Under the pieces are notes generated by a model. That model did no database searches, was not told the DNA's origin, and worked only from the letters and a program-made list of their open reading frames with translations. This document shows, one piece after another, positions 25,887 through 35,059 of a stretch of 64,000 nt of DNA; the first letter of the stretch is position 1, and each line of letters opens with the position of its first letter. The position numbers and the translations under genes were made by a program. This stretch comes from JANJUB01 sp964586225 (GTDB lineage Bacteria; Armatimonadota; Fimbriimonadia; Fimbriimonadales; Fimbriimonadaceae). The DNA is taken from contig CAZPHD010000002.1 in the NCBI GenBank assembly GCA_964586225.1, forward strand, positions 124,001 through 188,000, given 5' to 3'.

Positions 25887-27038
25887 ATGATAAACGCGGG
25901 AGATAGCATGGAATCTCGGTCCGGACGATACCGGCAGCAACCAACCGGCTATCGCGCGTTCCTGCCCGCCCCATTGCCGCCGGTGCCTGCACTTGAGCTT
26001 GCGCACCTGCAGTCCTGCCTATCCGAGGCGGATTACGCACTTGGCAGGCTGGACGGTTCCATCTTCACGCTTCCCAACCCCGACCTCTTCGTTTACATGT
26101 ACGTTCGCAAAGAGGCCGTGCTGTCAAGTCAAATCGAAGGCACCCAAAGCTCCCTTCAGAACCTCTTGGCGGCCGAAGCTCAGCTCAAAGACCCCGACAC
26201 TCCCCGAGACGTGAACGAAGTCATTAACTACGTTTCGGCAATGAACTACGGTTTGGCAAGACTTGAGAATCTCCCGATCTCGACCCGCTTGATTCGGGAG
26301 ATCCACGAGAAACTGATGCTCGGAGTTCGAGGCGGACATCTTACTCCCGGAGAGTTGCGCACCTCCCAAAACTGGATTGGACCGGCCGGCTGCACGCTCA
26401 GTGAAGCAACATTCGTTCCGCCACCACCGCACGAGGTTGCGCCCGCGCTTGCCGAACTGGAGCGTTTCCTGCACTCAGGAAGTGACTTGCCTGTGCTCGT
26501 TCAGGTGGGTCTCGCCCATGCCCAGTTCGAGACGATTCACCCGTTTCTCGACGGCAATGGGCGTGTGGGTAGGCTTCTGATCTCCTTTCTCCTTACCGAG
26601 AGAAAGCGATTGGCCTATCCGGTCCTCTACCTCTCACACTACTTCAAGCTCCACCGAACCGAGTATTACGAGCGACTCCAAGCGGTGCGGGACCTCGGAG
26701 ATTGGGAAGGCTGGCTGGAGTTCTTCCTGCGAGGTGTCGCGTTGGTGGCCGATGAAGCTGCGCAGACTGCGGGCCAAATCCTTAGGATGCGAGAGGAATA
26801 TCGAACTGTCGTCACCGCCAGCTTAGGCCGCGCGGCGGGTAGCGGGCATCGCGTGATGGACCTGCTGTTCGATCACCCGATCGTTACCGTCGCGACTGTT
26901 CGCGGCTGGCTTGACGTCACCCCAGCCGCCGCGAACAACTTGGTTGCTCGGCTTGTGGAAGCTGGAGTGCTCCAAGAGATCACCGGATACGCCCGAAACC
27001 GGCGCTTCCGATTCGAACCCTACCTACAGTTGTTCTAA
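25887..27038 (+). CDS. Fic-domain protein (probable AMP transferase, class II)
   Basis: 383 residues. The Fic core motif HPFLDGNGRVGR is at residues 218-229 with all catalytic positions. An N-terminal Fic_N-type region contains SSQIEGT (80-86), matching the (S/T)xxxE(G/N) self-inhibition motif, so this is a class II Fic protein. The C-terminal ~70 residues look like a winged helix (VATVRGWLDVTPAAANNLVA). Fic enzymes add AMP to Tyr, Ser or Thr; chromosomal members like this are widespread and usually of unknown target. An internal ATG at 25908 is an alternative start. Its stop is 2 bp from the convergent gene. Confidence 0.9.
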   Translation: MINAGDSMESRSGRYRQQPTGYRAFLPAPLPPVPALELAHLQSCLSEADYALGRLDGSIFTLPNPDLFVYMYVRKEAVLSSQIEGTQSSLQNLLAAEAQLKDPDTPRDVNEVINYVSAMNYGLARLENLPISTRLIREIHEKLMLGVRGGHLTPGELRTSQNWIGPAGCTLSEATFVPPPPHEVAPALAELERFLHSGSDLPVLVQVGLAHAQFETIHPFLDGNGRVGRLLISFLLTERKRLAYPVLYLSHYFKLHRTEYYERLQAVRDLGDWEGWLEFFLRGVALVADEAAQTAGQILRMREEYRTVVTASLGRAAGSGHRVMDLLFDHPIVTVATVRGWLDVTPAAANNLVARLVEAGVLQEITGYARNRRFRFEPYLQLF

Positions 27039-27040
27039 TC

Positions 27041-27943
27041 TTACGGCGCCTTCGCGACAAGTTGGGGCATGAGTTCGTACGTGCCCCTCTTCTTCATTTT
27101 GAACTCAAGCTTGCCCTTGTAGATGCCATTCACGATGTCTTCGCGGTTGATCGTGATCGCAAGGACAGACTTCGGATCGAACAGCTCAGGCGTTGAGGTG
27201 TTGAGCACAACTTGAAGCGGGAAGCCGCGAGGATCGGCATCTTTGAGACCATCGACGACGATGTCCATGAACGACTTCTTGCCCACGCGAGCTTCGGAAG
27301 GCGGAGTGACCGTTAGTCGCGCGATGTTCAACTGCTGATCAAGCGATGCTTGACCCTCCGAGACTTGGAGCCGATGCTCGCCGGGGCCGCGGTTCATGGT
27401 TGATACGACACACTCACGAGGACTCTCGGCGAGAATGCCCGCCTCAAGGCCATCAAGCTTCGCTTCCGTCGTATCGCGGTCGCCGTCAAACGAGCCGAGA
27501 ACTCGAATGGCGTAACCCTCCTCAACGATCGGAGCCCCTACCATGCCGGTGTACGCGCCAGAAGCCGCCTTGACTTCCACGGTGCCCGTGGCTGCGCCGG
27601 CCCCATTTCCGTCGCGGACAACGATGTCAATCGCGGATGCGGAAGCGGGCACTTGGAATTTAAACAGCGCCTCCGACACCTTCACGCTGCGGCCTTCGAT
27701 GGTTAGCTCGTGGCTCTGCAGCGTGGCGGTGTTCGCATTGCGCTCGGCGATACTGCCGCCACTGCCGAACGCAAAGACCGTCCCCGAGATCGTGTCTCCC
27801 GGAGCAATGTGGGCGGGCAGGTACACGTGCACCGTCCCCTCGGCGGTGGTGAGTTGCTTCACCTGTAGACCGCATGTCGCCGCCCAATCGGTCGATGGGG
27901 CTGAAGTAGTTCCGATAGCAAGAATTGCAAGCCAGGTCGTCAT
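27041..27943 (-). CDS. Unrecognised secreted protein
   Basis: 300 residues, not recognised. It begins MTTWLAILAIGTTSAPS, a likely short signal peptide, and the rest is beta-rich with few charged helices, which suggests Ig-like sandwich domains (e.g. IAPGDTISGTVFAFG, RLTVTPPSEARVGKKSFMDI). Two Cys residues could pair outside the cytoplasm. It is divergent from ubiD across 92 bp that contain a small inverted repeat, and convergent with the Fic gene. I infer export only. Confidence 0.65.
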   Translation of the reverse strand: MTTWLAILAIGTTSAPSTDWAATCGLQVKQLTTAEGTVHVYLPAHIAPGDTISGTVFAFGSGGSIAERNANTATLQSHELTIEGRSVKVSEALFKFQVPASASAIDIVVRDGNGAGAATGTVEVKAASGAYTGMVGAPIVEEGYAIRVLGSFDGDRDTTEAKLDGLEAGILAESPRECVVSTMNRGPGEHRLQVSEGQASLDQQLNIARLTVTPPSEARVGKKSFMDIVVDGLKDADPRGFPLQVVLNTSTPELFDPKSVLAITINREDIVNGIYKGKLEFKMKKRGTYELMPQLVAKAP

Positions 27944-27967
27944 GGACAGAATGCTCCAACACGTCCA

Positions 27968-27986
27968 TTGGCAAGGTCCGTGCCAA
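27968..27986. repeat. TTGGCA-N7-TGCCAA inverted repeat between divergent genes
   Basis: A perfect 6-bp inverted repeat with a 7-bp spacer lies between the secreted-protein gene and ubiD. The spacing suits a dimeric regulator, or a weak hairpin in the leader of either gene. The sequence gives no further support. Confidence 0.3.
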
Positions 27987-28035
27987 AGTTAGATGCCGCC
28001 AACCGATTGCCGAAGCGCGTAGACTGGAGCGACGC

Positions 28036-29577
28036 ATGGCTTATCGCGATTTTCAGCACTTTCTCGATGTTCTTGAATCTGCCGGGGAGCTCAAACGCAT
28101 TCGTGAGCCGATCAGCCCGTATCTCGAAATCACGGAAGTTTCCGACCGCGTGATGAAAGCAGGTGGCCCGGCCTTGCGCTTCGAGAAGGTGATCGGCCGC
28201 GAGATGCGCTTGGGCACGATCAATCCGATGAGTGCGGTGATGGGCAACCCTTCCATCCACCACGCGGGGTCGTTTCCCAGCCGGCGCTACGATATGCCGG
28301 TGGCCATCAACACCATGGGCACCCGCAAGCGAATGTCAATGGCGCTGTCCTGCGATGATTTCAAGGAGCACGCCGAGCGCATCGCGGGATTGCTGAAGCC
28401 CGAAGTGCCGAAGGGACCGCTCGAAGCCCTGAAGCAACTTCCGAAACTTCTTGGCGATCTGCGTCACGTTCCGCCGAAATCCACAAGCAAGGCGATCTCC
28501 CAAGAGGTCGTCATGACGGGCGACGACATCGATCTGACGAGGCTTCCGGTGCTCACGTGTTGGCCTGAAGATGGTGGTCCGTTTATCACGCTGCCACTTG
28601 TGTTCACTCACGACCCGAACAGCGGCAAGCGTAACGTCGGCATGTACCGCGTCCAGGTTCATGACAAGAAGACTTGTGGCATGCACTGGCAAATGCACAA
28701 GACCGGCATGCGGCAGATGGAGGACGCAGGCGCGAAGGGCCAAAACCTTGAGGTCTGCGTGGTGCTGGGCGGCGATCCCGCCCTGACCTTCTCCGCGATC
28801 TCGCCGCTGCCGCCGGGCATTGACGAGATGCTGTTCGCGGGGTTCCTGCGCCGCGAACGGGTCGAGCTGGTCAAGGCGAAAACGGTGGATATGATGGTGC
28901 CTGCCGATGTTGAGATCATCATTGAAGGCTATGTGGACCCGAGCGAGCGCCGCCTTGAGGGACCGTTTGGCGATCACACGGGTTACTACTCGCTCGCCGA
29001 GCCATTTCCGGTGCTCCACGTGACCGCGGTTACGATGCGCGAGAAGCCGGTCTATCCGGCGACGATCGTCGGCATCCCACCGATGGAAGATGGCTGGATG
29101 GGCAAGGCGGTTGAAGAAATCTTCCTGCCGATGATCCAGCTCACCGTGCCGGAGATCATCGACATGAACTTGCCGGTCGAGGCGTGTTTCCACAACGTCG
29201 CGTTCGTGAAGATCCGCAAGAAGTATCCCGGTCACGCCTTCAAGGTGATGAACGCGATTTGGGGCCTGGGCGGCCTGGCGTTCACAAAGTTCGTGTTTGT
29301 GTTCGATGAGGACTGCAATGTCCACGACTTTGCTGAGGTGTTGTTCCGAATTGGCGCCAACTGCGACCCGGCGAGGGATGCATTGCATTCACGCGGCCCG
29401 GTGGATCACTTGGACCACGCATCGCTGGCGGTCGGCTTTGGGGGCAAGATTGGGTTCGATTGCACGCACAAGTGGCGTGGCGAGAACGGCTTTGACCGCG
29501 ATTATCCGAAGCTGATCAAGATGGCTGACGACGTTAAGGCGAAGGTGGACGAGATGTGGCCCAGACTGGGGCTTTAA
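28036..29577 (+). CDS. UbiD-family prenylated-FMN decarboxylase
   Basis: 513 residues. The UbiD fold is clear: MAYRDFQHFLDVLESAGELK at the start, the prFMN/metal site region NVGMYRVQVHDKKTCGMHWQ, and the E-rich catalytic segment VPADVEIIIEGYVDP then EGPFGDHTGYYS. Members decarboxylate aromatic or alpha,beta-unsaturated acids and need prenyl-FMN from a UbiX partner, which is not nearby. The role could be quinone biosynthesis (UbiD/MqnL type) or another decarboxylation; I cannot decide. TAGACT (28020-28025) lies 10 bases before the ATG; GGAG in the gap could also serve as ribosome-binding site. Confidence 0.9.
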   Translation: MAYRDFQHFLDVLESAGELKRIREPISPYLEITEVSDRVMKAGGPALRFEKVIGREMRLGTINPMSAVMGNPSIHHAGSFPSRRYDMPVAINTMGTRKRMSMALSCDDFKEHAERIAGLLKPEVPKGPLEALKQLPKLLGDLRHVPPKSTSKAISQEVVMTGDDIDLTRLPVLTCWPEDGGPFITLPLVFTHDPNSGKRNVGMYRVQVHDKKTCGMHWQMHKTGMRQMEDAGAKGQNLEVCVVLGGDPALTFSAISPLPPGIDEMLFAGFLRRERVELVKAKTVDMMVPADVEIIIEGYVDPSERRLEGPFGDHTGYYSLAEPFPVLHVTAVTMREKPVYPATIVGIPPMEDGWMGKAVEEIFLPMIQLTVPEIIDMNLPVEACFHNVAFVKIRKKYPGHAFKVMNAIWGLGGLAFTKFVFVFDEDCNVHDFAEVLFRIGANCDPARDALHSRGPVDHLDHASLAVGFGGKIGFDCTHKWRGENGFDRDYPKLIKMADDVKAKVDEMWPRLGL

Positions 29578-29641
29578 GCAGGCTCACGTAGGGCATCATC
29601 CCAGCGGGAACCAAGTTCAATAATTATGCGTTTATGCAGTT

Positions 29642-29863
29642 ATGAGCAAGGTTCGCACTTCGATCATGCTTGACGAGCGCATTCTCAAGACGGCAAAGCA
29701 CCGCGCTGTTGAACGAGGGATGAGTCTGTCCGAGGTGATTGAAGAAGCTCTGACCCAGGCGTCCGCTGAGGGCCTGGGCAAGTTCTTAGATTGGGCCCAA
29801 ACGAGCGTCCACCGTTCGGCCGACGGCCGACCTCTCAGTCGGGCCGAAGCCAACGAGCGCTAG
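29642..29863 (+). CDS. vapB: Ribbon-helix-helix antitoxin of a second vapBC-like pair
   Basis: 73 residues. KVRTSIMLDERILKTAKHRA then GMSLSEVIEEAL is the RHH DNA-binding fold; the C-terminal half (FLDWAQTSVHRSADGRPLSR) would contact the toxin. The downstream PIN gene begins one base after its stop. It is unrelated in sequence to the antitoxin at 648-875. Confidence 0.82.
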   Translation: MSKVRTSIMLDERILKTAKHRAVERGMSLSEVIEEALTQASAEGLGKFLDWAQTSVHRSADGRPLSRAEANER

Positions 29864-29864
29864 C

Positions 29865-30263
29865 GTGGTCTTCATCGACACGAACATCCTGTTCTATGCG
29901 GTGGACACCGCCGACGGCGAGAAGCATGAGCGGGCGATCTCGATGCTCAGGGAAGTCCAGGCACACGCGGTGATTTCCTCACAAGTAGTTTGCGAACTGG
30001 CGGTCAACCTCGGCAAGAAACTCGGCATGTCGCCGATCGAGATCCGGGAGGTTCTGGCCAGCCTTGGTTCAGTCGCCTTCGTTGGCTTGACCCTCGAGAT
30101 CGTTGATCAGGCCGTCGCTTTTCAGGAGTCCCACGCGCTCTCGTTCTGGGATTCGTGCATCGTCGCGGCGGCGCACTCGGCAGGTTGCACCGTATTGCTC
30201 ACAGAAGACCTTCAGCACGGGCAGGTCATTGATGGGCTAACGGTCGTCAATCCGCTCCTCTAG
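29865..30263 (+). CDS. vapC: VapC-family PIN-domain toxin
   Basis: 132 residues from a GTG start. The PIN acidic residues are Asp5 in VFIDTNILFYA, a Glu in VVCELAVNL, an Asp in FWDSCIVAAA and an Asp in LLTEDLQHG, all in the expected order, so the nuclease should be active. It is translated one base after the RHH antitoxin. This is the second PIN module of the window. Confidence 0.9.
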   Translation: MVFIDTNILFYAVDTADGEKHERAISMLREVQAHAVISSQVVCELAVNLGKKLGMSPIEIREVLASLGSVAFVGLTLEIVDQAVAFQESHALSFWDSCIVAAAHSAGCTVLLTEDLQHGQVIDGLTVVNPLL

Positions 30264-30290
30264 CTTCCTCCCTGTGCCACACTTCACAAC

Positions 30291-30863
30291 GTGATCTTTG
30301 AACGCGCTTTCGGTGATGCTGCCACCGTGCTGGACCAGTTCCGCCGCGACCCCGAGGTGCTCGCCACGCTTGAGGCAATGGCTGACGAGATTGCCGAGTG
30401 CTTCGGCCACAGGGGCCGCATCTTCGCTTGCGGCAACGGCGGCAGCCTCACTGACGCTGCCCACTTTGCGGAAGAGTTCACCGGGCGTTTCCGCGACGAG
30501 CGATCGCCGCTCCCTGCAATGGCCTTCACCGATCCCGCGCACCTCACCTGCGTTGCCAACGACTACGGCTTTGAGTTCGTCTTCTCGCGCATGGTCGAGG
30601 CGTTCGGTCATTCGGGCGACATCCTTGTCTTGCTCAGCACGAGCGGGAACTCGGACAACCTGATTCGCGCCGCGAAAGCCGCCCAGTTTCGCGGGGTCCG
30701 AACCTACGGCTTCCTCGGTCGGGGGGGAGGTGACCTGGCTCCGATGTGCGATCGCGTCGTGATGGCCCCAGGGAGCACCTCGGATCGCATTCAAGAACTC
30801 CACATGCTCGCGCTACACGCGCTCATCGAGGCGGTGGAGGCGCGGCTCTTGAATGGCCCGTAA
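30291..30863 (+). CDS. gmhA: GmhA-like sedoheptulose-7-phosphate isomerase (SIS domain)
   Basis: 190 residues from a GTG start. The SIS fold has ACGNGGSLTDAAHFAEEFTG and LLSTSGNSDNL, which match GmhA, the first enzyme of ADP-heptose synthesis for the LPS inner core; DiaA-type SIS proteins are similar. It overlaps the following ArnT-like gene by 11 bp, which supports an envelope-sugar role. Other heptose genes (hldE, gmhB) are not in the window. Confidence 0.85.
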   Translation: MIFERAFGDAATVLDQFRRDPEVLATLEAMADEIAECFGHRGRIFACGNGGSLTDAAHFAEEFTGRFRDERSPLPAMAFTDPAHLTCVANDYGFEFVFSRMVEAFGHSGDILVLLSTSGNSDNLIRAAKAAQFRGVRTYGFLGRGGGDLAPMCDRVVMAPGSTSDRIQELHMLALHALIEAVEARLLNGP

Positions 30864-32268
30864 GCCGCTACTGTGGGTGCTCATCGCCACGCTGATTCCC
30901 CTGTTGGGATGGTGGACCCACGGCCTGTTCGACCTTGACGAGGGGTTCTATGGTGCGGTCGTTGTCGAGATGAATCGTCGCGGCGAGTGGATCACGCCCT
31001 ACTACAACGGCGAGCCCTGGTTCGAAAAGCCGATCTTGCTCTACTGGCTGGCCAAGCCGACGGTGGCGCTGTTCGGTTCGGAGCTTGGGGGGCGATTGCC
31101 TAGCGTGTTGGCCACGCTCCTCGCGGCCGCCGGTGTTTTTGCGTTCGCTAAGCGACGGATGTCGCCGGCGGTGGCCATCCTCGCCCCGTTCATCTTGGCG
31201 ACATCGGCGCTGTGGGTGGGCCTCGGTCGGATGATGATGACCGACACGTTGCTTGTGGTTGCGTTGAACTTTGCGTGCCTTTCTTTTTATGAATCTCTCG
31301 TCGGGAACCCGCGTTGGCGGTGGGCCACCGGTGCATGTTTGGGCCTCGGCGTGCTTGCCAAAGGGCCGGTTGCGCTCTTGTTGTTTGCGCCGTTGATGGT
31401 GTGGACTTTCTGGCGCGAGCCCGGACTTCGCAAAGGATTCCGTGGTAGCTGGTTGGGTGGGTTTGCGCTGCTCATCGCGGTCATCGCGTCGTGGTATCTG
31501 CCGGCCTACCTCGCCGACGGTCAAGTGTTCGTTCAAAAGTTCCTCATTGAGCAGAACCTGCGCCGGTTCACTGGTGGTGACGCTGCCCACACGCTGGGCG
31601 GGCCTATCAATCTTGTCTTCTTCTTGCCGATCATCTTGCTGGGGATGGCACCCTGGTCGTTCCGAATCCCCAGCGCCTGGCCAAGGCGCTGGACCAGCGA
31701 CGCGCTCTCTCGCTACCTGGCGAGCTGTGCAGCCATCCCATTCCTGTTCTTCTCCCTAAGCGGGGCCAAGCTGGTCCATTACGTGTTGCCCTGCTTTGTG
31801 CCCTTGGCGTTGCTGATCGCTGACGAAGTTGCCGGGCGGTGGTCGGAAGATGGCGTGCATTTGCCCGAGTTCCGGTGGCGGCAGTTGGGAATCGGAGTTG
31901 TGGTGATGGCGGTGATTGCGAATGCCGGATTGCACGCTTGGTATCGCTTGTCGGGCCACGCCGAGGTGCACGCGATGGCGCGCATGGTGTTGGAACGAGA
32001 GGGCAAGGAAGTTGCGGCCTATCAGATGCCTCGTCGCCAGGCGGATCGCGGAACCGGGCGTCCCAAACTTCAAGAGACCAGCCACCCTTCACTCGCGTTT
32101 GTATTGGACCGGGTGATCCACGACGTGGAGTCGTTCGACGAGCTCGCCGGGGTTGAGCGGCCGGTGTACGTGATCACGCGTGCGGGTCGGATTCAGGATG
32201 CAGCGGCTGGCCTGGAGCGGCTTGCGGTTTCCGACCGCGGAAACTACGAGTTGTGGTTGATGGAGTAG
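30853..32268 (+). CDS. ArnT-like (GT83/PMT fold) membrane glycosyltransferase
   Basis: 471 residues with about 10-12 hydrophobic segments. The first periplasmic loop carries LFDLDEGFYGAVVVEMNRRG with the acidic pair that acts in ArnT/PMT enzymes, and EKPILLYWL is family-typical. These enzymes move a sugar from a polyprenyl carrier to lipid A or proteins at the periplasmic face. A ~120-residue soluble tail follows the last membrane helix. Its start lies inside gmhA, so the two are one unit, probably for LPS decoration. Whether the acceptor is lipid A or protein is open. Confidence 0.85.
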   Translation: MARKPLLWVLIATLIPLLGWWTHGLFDLDEGFYGAVVVEMNRRGEWITPYYNGEPWFEKPILLYWLAKPTVALFGSELGGRLPSVLATLLAAAGVFAFAKRRMSPAVAILAPFILATSALWVGLGRMMMTDTLLVVALNFACLSFYESLVGNPRWRWATGACLGLGVLAKGPVALLLFAPLMVWTFWREPGLRKGFRGSWLGGFALLIAVIASWYLPAYLADGQVFVQKFLIEQNLRRFTGGDAAHTLGGPINLVFFLPIILLGMAPWSFRIPSAWPRRWTSDALSRYLASCAAIPFLFFSLSGAKLVHYVLPCFVPLALLIADEVAGRWSEDGVHLPEFRWRQLGIGVVVMAVIANAGLHAWYRLSGHAEVHAMARMVLEREGKEVAAYQMPRRQADRGTGRPKLQETSHPSLAFVLDRVIHDVESFDELAGVERPVYVITRAGRIQDAAAGLERLAVSDRGNYELWLME

Positions 32269-32284
32269 CTCTTCGTCGTATAAT
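32257..32284 (+). promoter_or_regulatory. Consensus-like promoter of the DUF433/DUF5615 pair
   Basis: TTGATG (32257-32262) and a perfect TATAAT (32279-32284) are separated by 16 bp, partly inside the 3' end of the ArnT-like gene. The GTG start of the DUF433 gene follows the -10 after only 6 bases, so the transcript must start at or within a base or two of the start codon: a leaderless mRNA. Confidence 0.7.
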
Positions 32285-32290
32285 CACTCT

Positions 32291-32509
32291 GTGGATTACC
32301 ACGAGATCATCACGATGGAGCCCGGAAAGAGAAGCGGCAAGCCGTGCATTCGAGGCCTGCGAATCACCGTTCAGGATGTGCTTGAGTACCTTGCCTCAGG
32401 GATGACGACGGATGAGATTCTGACGGAGTTTCCCGAGTTGACAGGGGACGACGTTCGGGCATGCCTGATGTTTGCTGCGGATCGTGAACGTCGACTGATG
32501 GCCTACTGA
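32291..32509 (+). CDS. DUF433 protein, probable antitoxin
   Basis: 72 residues from a GTG start. The DUF433 pattern is complete: IITMEPGKRSGKPCIRGLRI-TVQDVLEYLASGMTTDEIL, followed by FPELTGDDVRACLMFAADRE. DUF433 proteins have a winged-helix fold and are commonly paired with DUF5615 PIN-like proteins in VapBC45-type toxin-antitoxin loci; the partner follows after 9 bp. The promoter directly upstream indicates its own transcription unit. Confidence 0.88.
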   Translation: MDYHEIITMEPGKRSGKPCIRGLRITVQDVLEYLASGMTTDEILTEFPELTGDDVRACLMFAADRERRLMAY

Positions 32510-32518
32510 GCGGGCACG

Positions 32519-32860
32519 ATGAAGCTCCTTCTCGACCAGAATTTGCCCCGATCTGTGCTCTACGCACTCACGGAGTTTCCGGAGTCTAAACATGTTGGGC
32601 AACTGGGTCTTGAGACCGCCTCTGACGAAGAAATCTGGACGATTGCCAGTCAACAGGGGTTTGTGATCGTAACGAAGGACCGAGACTTTGCTGACATGGC
32701 AGTGATTGCGGGGCCGCCCAAAGTCGTTTGGCTGCGCGTTGGCAACTGCACCGTTGCGCATGTGCGTCAACTGGTCACCGACAATATTGCGGCGATTCTC
32801 GAGTTCAGTGAGTCTCCTGGCCCGACTCTCTTGGTTATTCCGCCAGGAATCTGGCACTGA
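32519..32860 (+). CDS. DUF5615 PIN-like protein, probable toxin
   Basis: 113 residues. MKLLLDQNLPRSV carries the first Asp, and IVTKDRDFADMA the second acidic pair, as in DUF5615/Mut7-C-like PIN folds; PPKVVWLRVGNC is also family-typical. It is presumed to be an RNase neutralised by the upstream DUF433 protein. Toxicity has been little tested in this family. Confidence 0.87.
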   Translation: MKLLLDQNLPRSVLYALTEFPESKHVGQLGLETASDEEIWTIASQQGFVIVTKDRDFADMAVIAGPPKVVWLRVGNCTVAHVRQLVTDNIAAILEFSESPGPTLLVIPPGIWH

Positions 32861-32950
32861 TACCCGAGCTAGTGACGCAGGATGCCCTGTGCCTTTCGCG
32901 CCAGAGCGGGCCAACCGGCGACTGCAAGCTGAAGCAGACGCGCGTGACTC

Positions 32951-35005
32951 TTACCGATGCCGCCGCACGCGACGCCGCGAGGACACCCCGATCTTCCCGT
33001 CCGTCACGCCCATCAGCTTCCGCAAGTCAATAATCTCGTCACGCTTCTGGGCCGCCTTTTCGAACTCCATCGCCTTCGCCAGGTCTTTCATTTCCTGTTC
33101 GAGGGCCCCGATGAGCATCGGAATATCCTCCACCCGCAGGTCGCCCTTAGTTGATAGCTCGGCGTTGTACTGCGACACGATTTCGGCGACCGCATCATAC
33201 GAGCGCACGGTCTCCCGGACCGCCTTCGCGATCGTCGTCGGCTCAACCCCGTGTTCGCGGTTGTAGGCGAGTTGCACTTCGCGCCGCCGGTTCGTTTCGT
33301 CAAGGGCGCGCTGCATGGAGCCGGTGATCGTGTCGGCATAGAGAATGACCTTGCCCTGAATGTTTCGCGCGGCGCGGCCGATAGTCTGGATCAGCGATGT
33401 CTCTGACCGCAGGAAGCCTTCCTTGTCGGCGTCTAGGATGGCCACGAGCGTCACCTCCGGCAGGTCCAATCCTTCACGCAGCAGGTTCACGCCGACGACC
33501 ACGTCGTAAACACCGAGCCGCAAGTCGCGCAGAATCTCGGGCCGCTCCAGCGAGTGGACGTTGGAGTGGATGTAGTTGACCTTGACGTTCAGATCTTGCA
33601 GGTAGCCCGTGAGATCCTCGGCCATCCGCTTCGTGAGTGTGGTGACGAGCGTTCGCTCGCCGACGGCAACGCGCTTCTGAATCTCGCCGATCAAGTCGTC
33701 GATCTGCCCCGTTGTAGGGCGGATATCCACCTCAGGGTCGACGATGTACGTCGGGCGGATGATCTGTTGGGCCACCTGGCTCTGATTCTCGGTCTCGAAC
33801 GGCCCTGGTGTCGCCGACACGAAGATCACCTGCGGCACGCGGCCGAGGAACTCTTCGAACTTGAGCGGGCGATTGTCGAGCGCGGAAGGCAGGCGGAAGC
33901 CATAGTCCACCAGCACCGACTTGCGCTGCTGGTCGCCGTTGAACATCGCACGAATCTGCGGCAGGGTCTGGTGCGATTCGTCCACGAATACGATGGCGTC
34001 ACTCGGCAAGAAGTCGAGGAGCGTGAACGGCGGCTCGCCGGGTTCGCGCCCATCGAAGTAGCGCGAGTAGTTTTCGATGCCGCTGCAGAATCCGACCTCA
34101 CGCATCATCTCAATGTCGAAGTCGGTGCGTTGCTTCAGCCGCTGGGCTTCGAGAAGTTTGCCCTGCGATTCGAAGAGGGCCACCTGACGGTCGCGCTCTT
34201 CGGTGATCTGCACAATCACCTCGTCCAGCTTCTCCCACGGCGTCACGTAGTGGGTGGCCGGGAAGATCGAGATCTTGGTCGGCTCATCCAGCACGTCGCC
34301 GGTCAGCGGATCGACGAGCCGGATCCGCTCGACGGTGTCGCCGAAGAACTCCACGCGGGTGACGATCTCCTCGTCCTTGGGCTGAATCTCCAAGGTGTCC
34401 CCGCGAACCCGGAACGTGCCCCGGTCCAGCTGGATCTCGTTCCTGGTGAACTGCATCTGCGTCAGCTTGGTCAGCGCTTCGTCGAGATGGAACTCTTGCC
34501 CCGTCTCGAATGTGATGACCGCCTCCGCATACTCGGTCGGCGAACCCAAGCCGTAAATGCACGAGACGCTAGCGATGACGACGACATCGCGTCGTTCGAG
34601 GAGCGTCTGGGTGGCGGCGTGGCGGAGCCGCTCGATTTCCTCGTTGACGCTCGAGTCCTTCTCGATGTACAGGTCGTTCTGGGGGACGTAGGCCTCGGGT
34701 TGGTAGTAGTCGTAGTAGCTGATGAAATACTGGACCGCGTTGTCGGGGAAAAACGCGCGGAACTCCTGGCACAGCTGGGCGGCGAGGGTTTTGTTGTGGG
34801 CGATGATCATCGCCGGCCGCTGCGAGCGGGCGATGACGCTGGCCATCGTGTAGGTCTTGCCCGTGCCGGTCGCGCCGAGGAGGGTTTGGAATCGATAGCC
34901 CGCCTCGAGCCCTTCGAGAAGTTGCTCAATAGCGGTTGCCTGATCGCCTTTGGGCTCAAAGTCGCGACTGATCTCGAACGGGGTTTCGTAGGTGATGATG
35001 GCCAT
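32951..35005 (-). CDS. uvrB: Excinuclease ABC subunit UvrB
   Basis: 684 residues. Walker A GATGTGKT is at 44-51, the beta-hairpin that inserts into DNA is in YYDYYQPEAYVP, and helicase motifs include DESHQTLPQIRAMF, LVDYGFRLPSALDNRPL and QTIGRAARN. The C-terminal UVR domain (LEQEMKDLAKAMEFEKAAQK) binds UvrC. It ends in a short basic tail. TAGAAT (35017-35022 on the minus strand) is 11 bases before the ATG. No SOS-box-like palindrome similar to the one at recA is visible. uvrA and uvrC are elsewhere. Confidence 0.97.
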   Translation of the reverse strand: MAIITYETPFEISRDFEPKGDQATAIEQLLEGLEAGYRFQTLLGATGTGKTYTMASVIARSQRPAMIIAHNKTLAAQLCQEFRAFFPDNAVQYFISYYDYYQPEAYVPQNDLYIEKDSSVNEEIERLRHAATQTLLERRDVVVIASVSCIYGLGSPTEYAEAVITFETGQEFHLDEALTKLTQMQFTRNEIQLDRGTFRVRGDTLEIQPKDEEIVTRVEFFGDTVERIRLVDPLTGDVLDEPTKISIFPATHYVTPWEKLDEVIVQITEERDRQVALFESQGKLLEAQRLKQRTDFDIEMMREVGFCSGIENYSRYFDGREPGEPPFTLLDFLPSDAIVFVDESHQTLPQIRAMFNGDQQRKSVLVDYGFRLPSALDNRPLKFEEFLGRVPQVIFVSATPGPFETENQSQVAQQIIRPTYIVDPEVDIRPTTGQIDDLIGEIQKRVAVGERTLVTTLTKRMAEDLTGYLQDLNVKVNYIHSNVHSLERPEILRDLRLGVYDVVVGVNLLREGLDLPEVTLVAILDADKEGFLRSETSLIQTIGRAARNIQGKVILYADTITGSMQRALDETNRRREVQLAYNREHGVEPTTIAKAVRETVRSYDAVAEIVSQYNAELSTKGDLRVEDIPMLIGALEQEMKDLAKAMEFEKAAQKRDEIIDLRKLMGVTDGKIGVSSRRRVRRHR

Positions 35006-35059
35006 AGCGCGGCTCTATTCTACGACCATGGAGTGTGGGATGCTCGGGTCGTCGGCGAA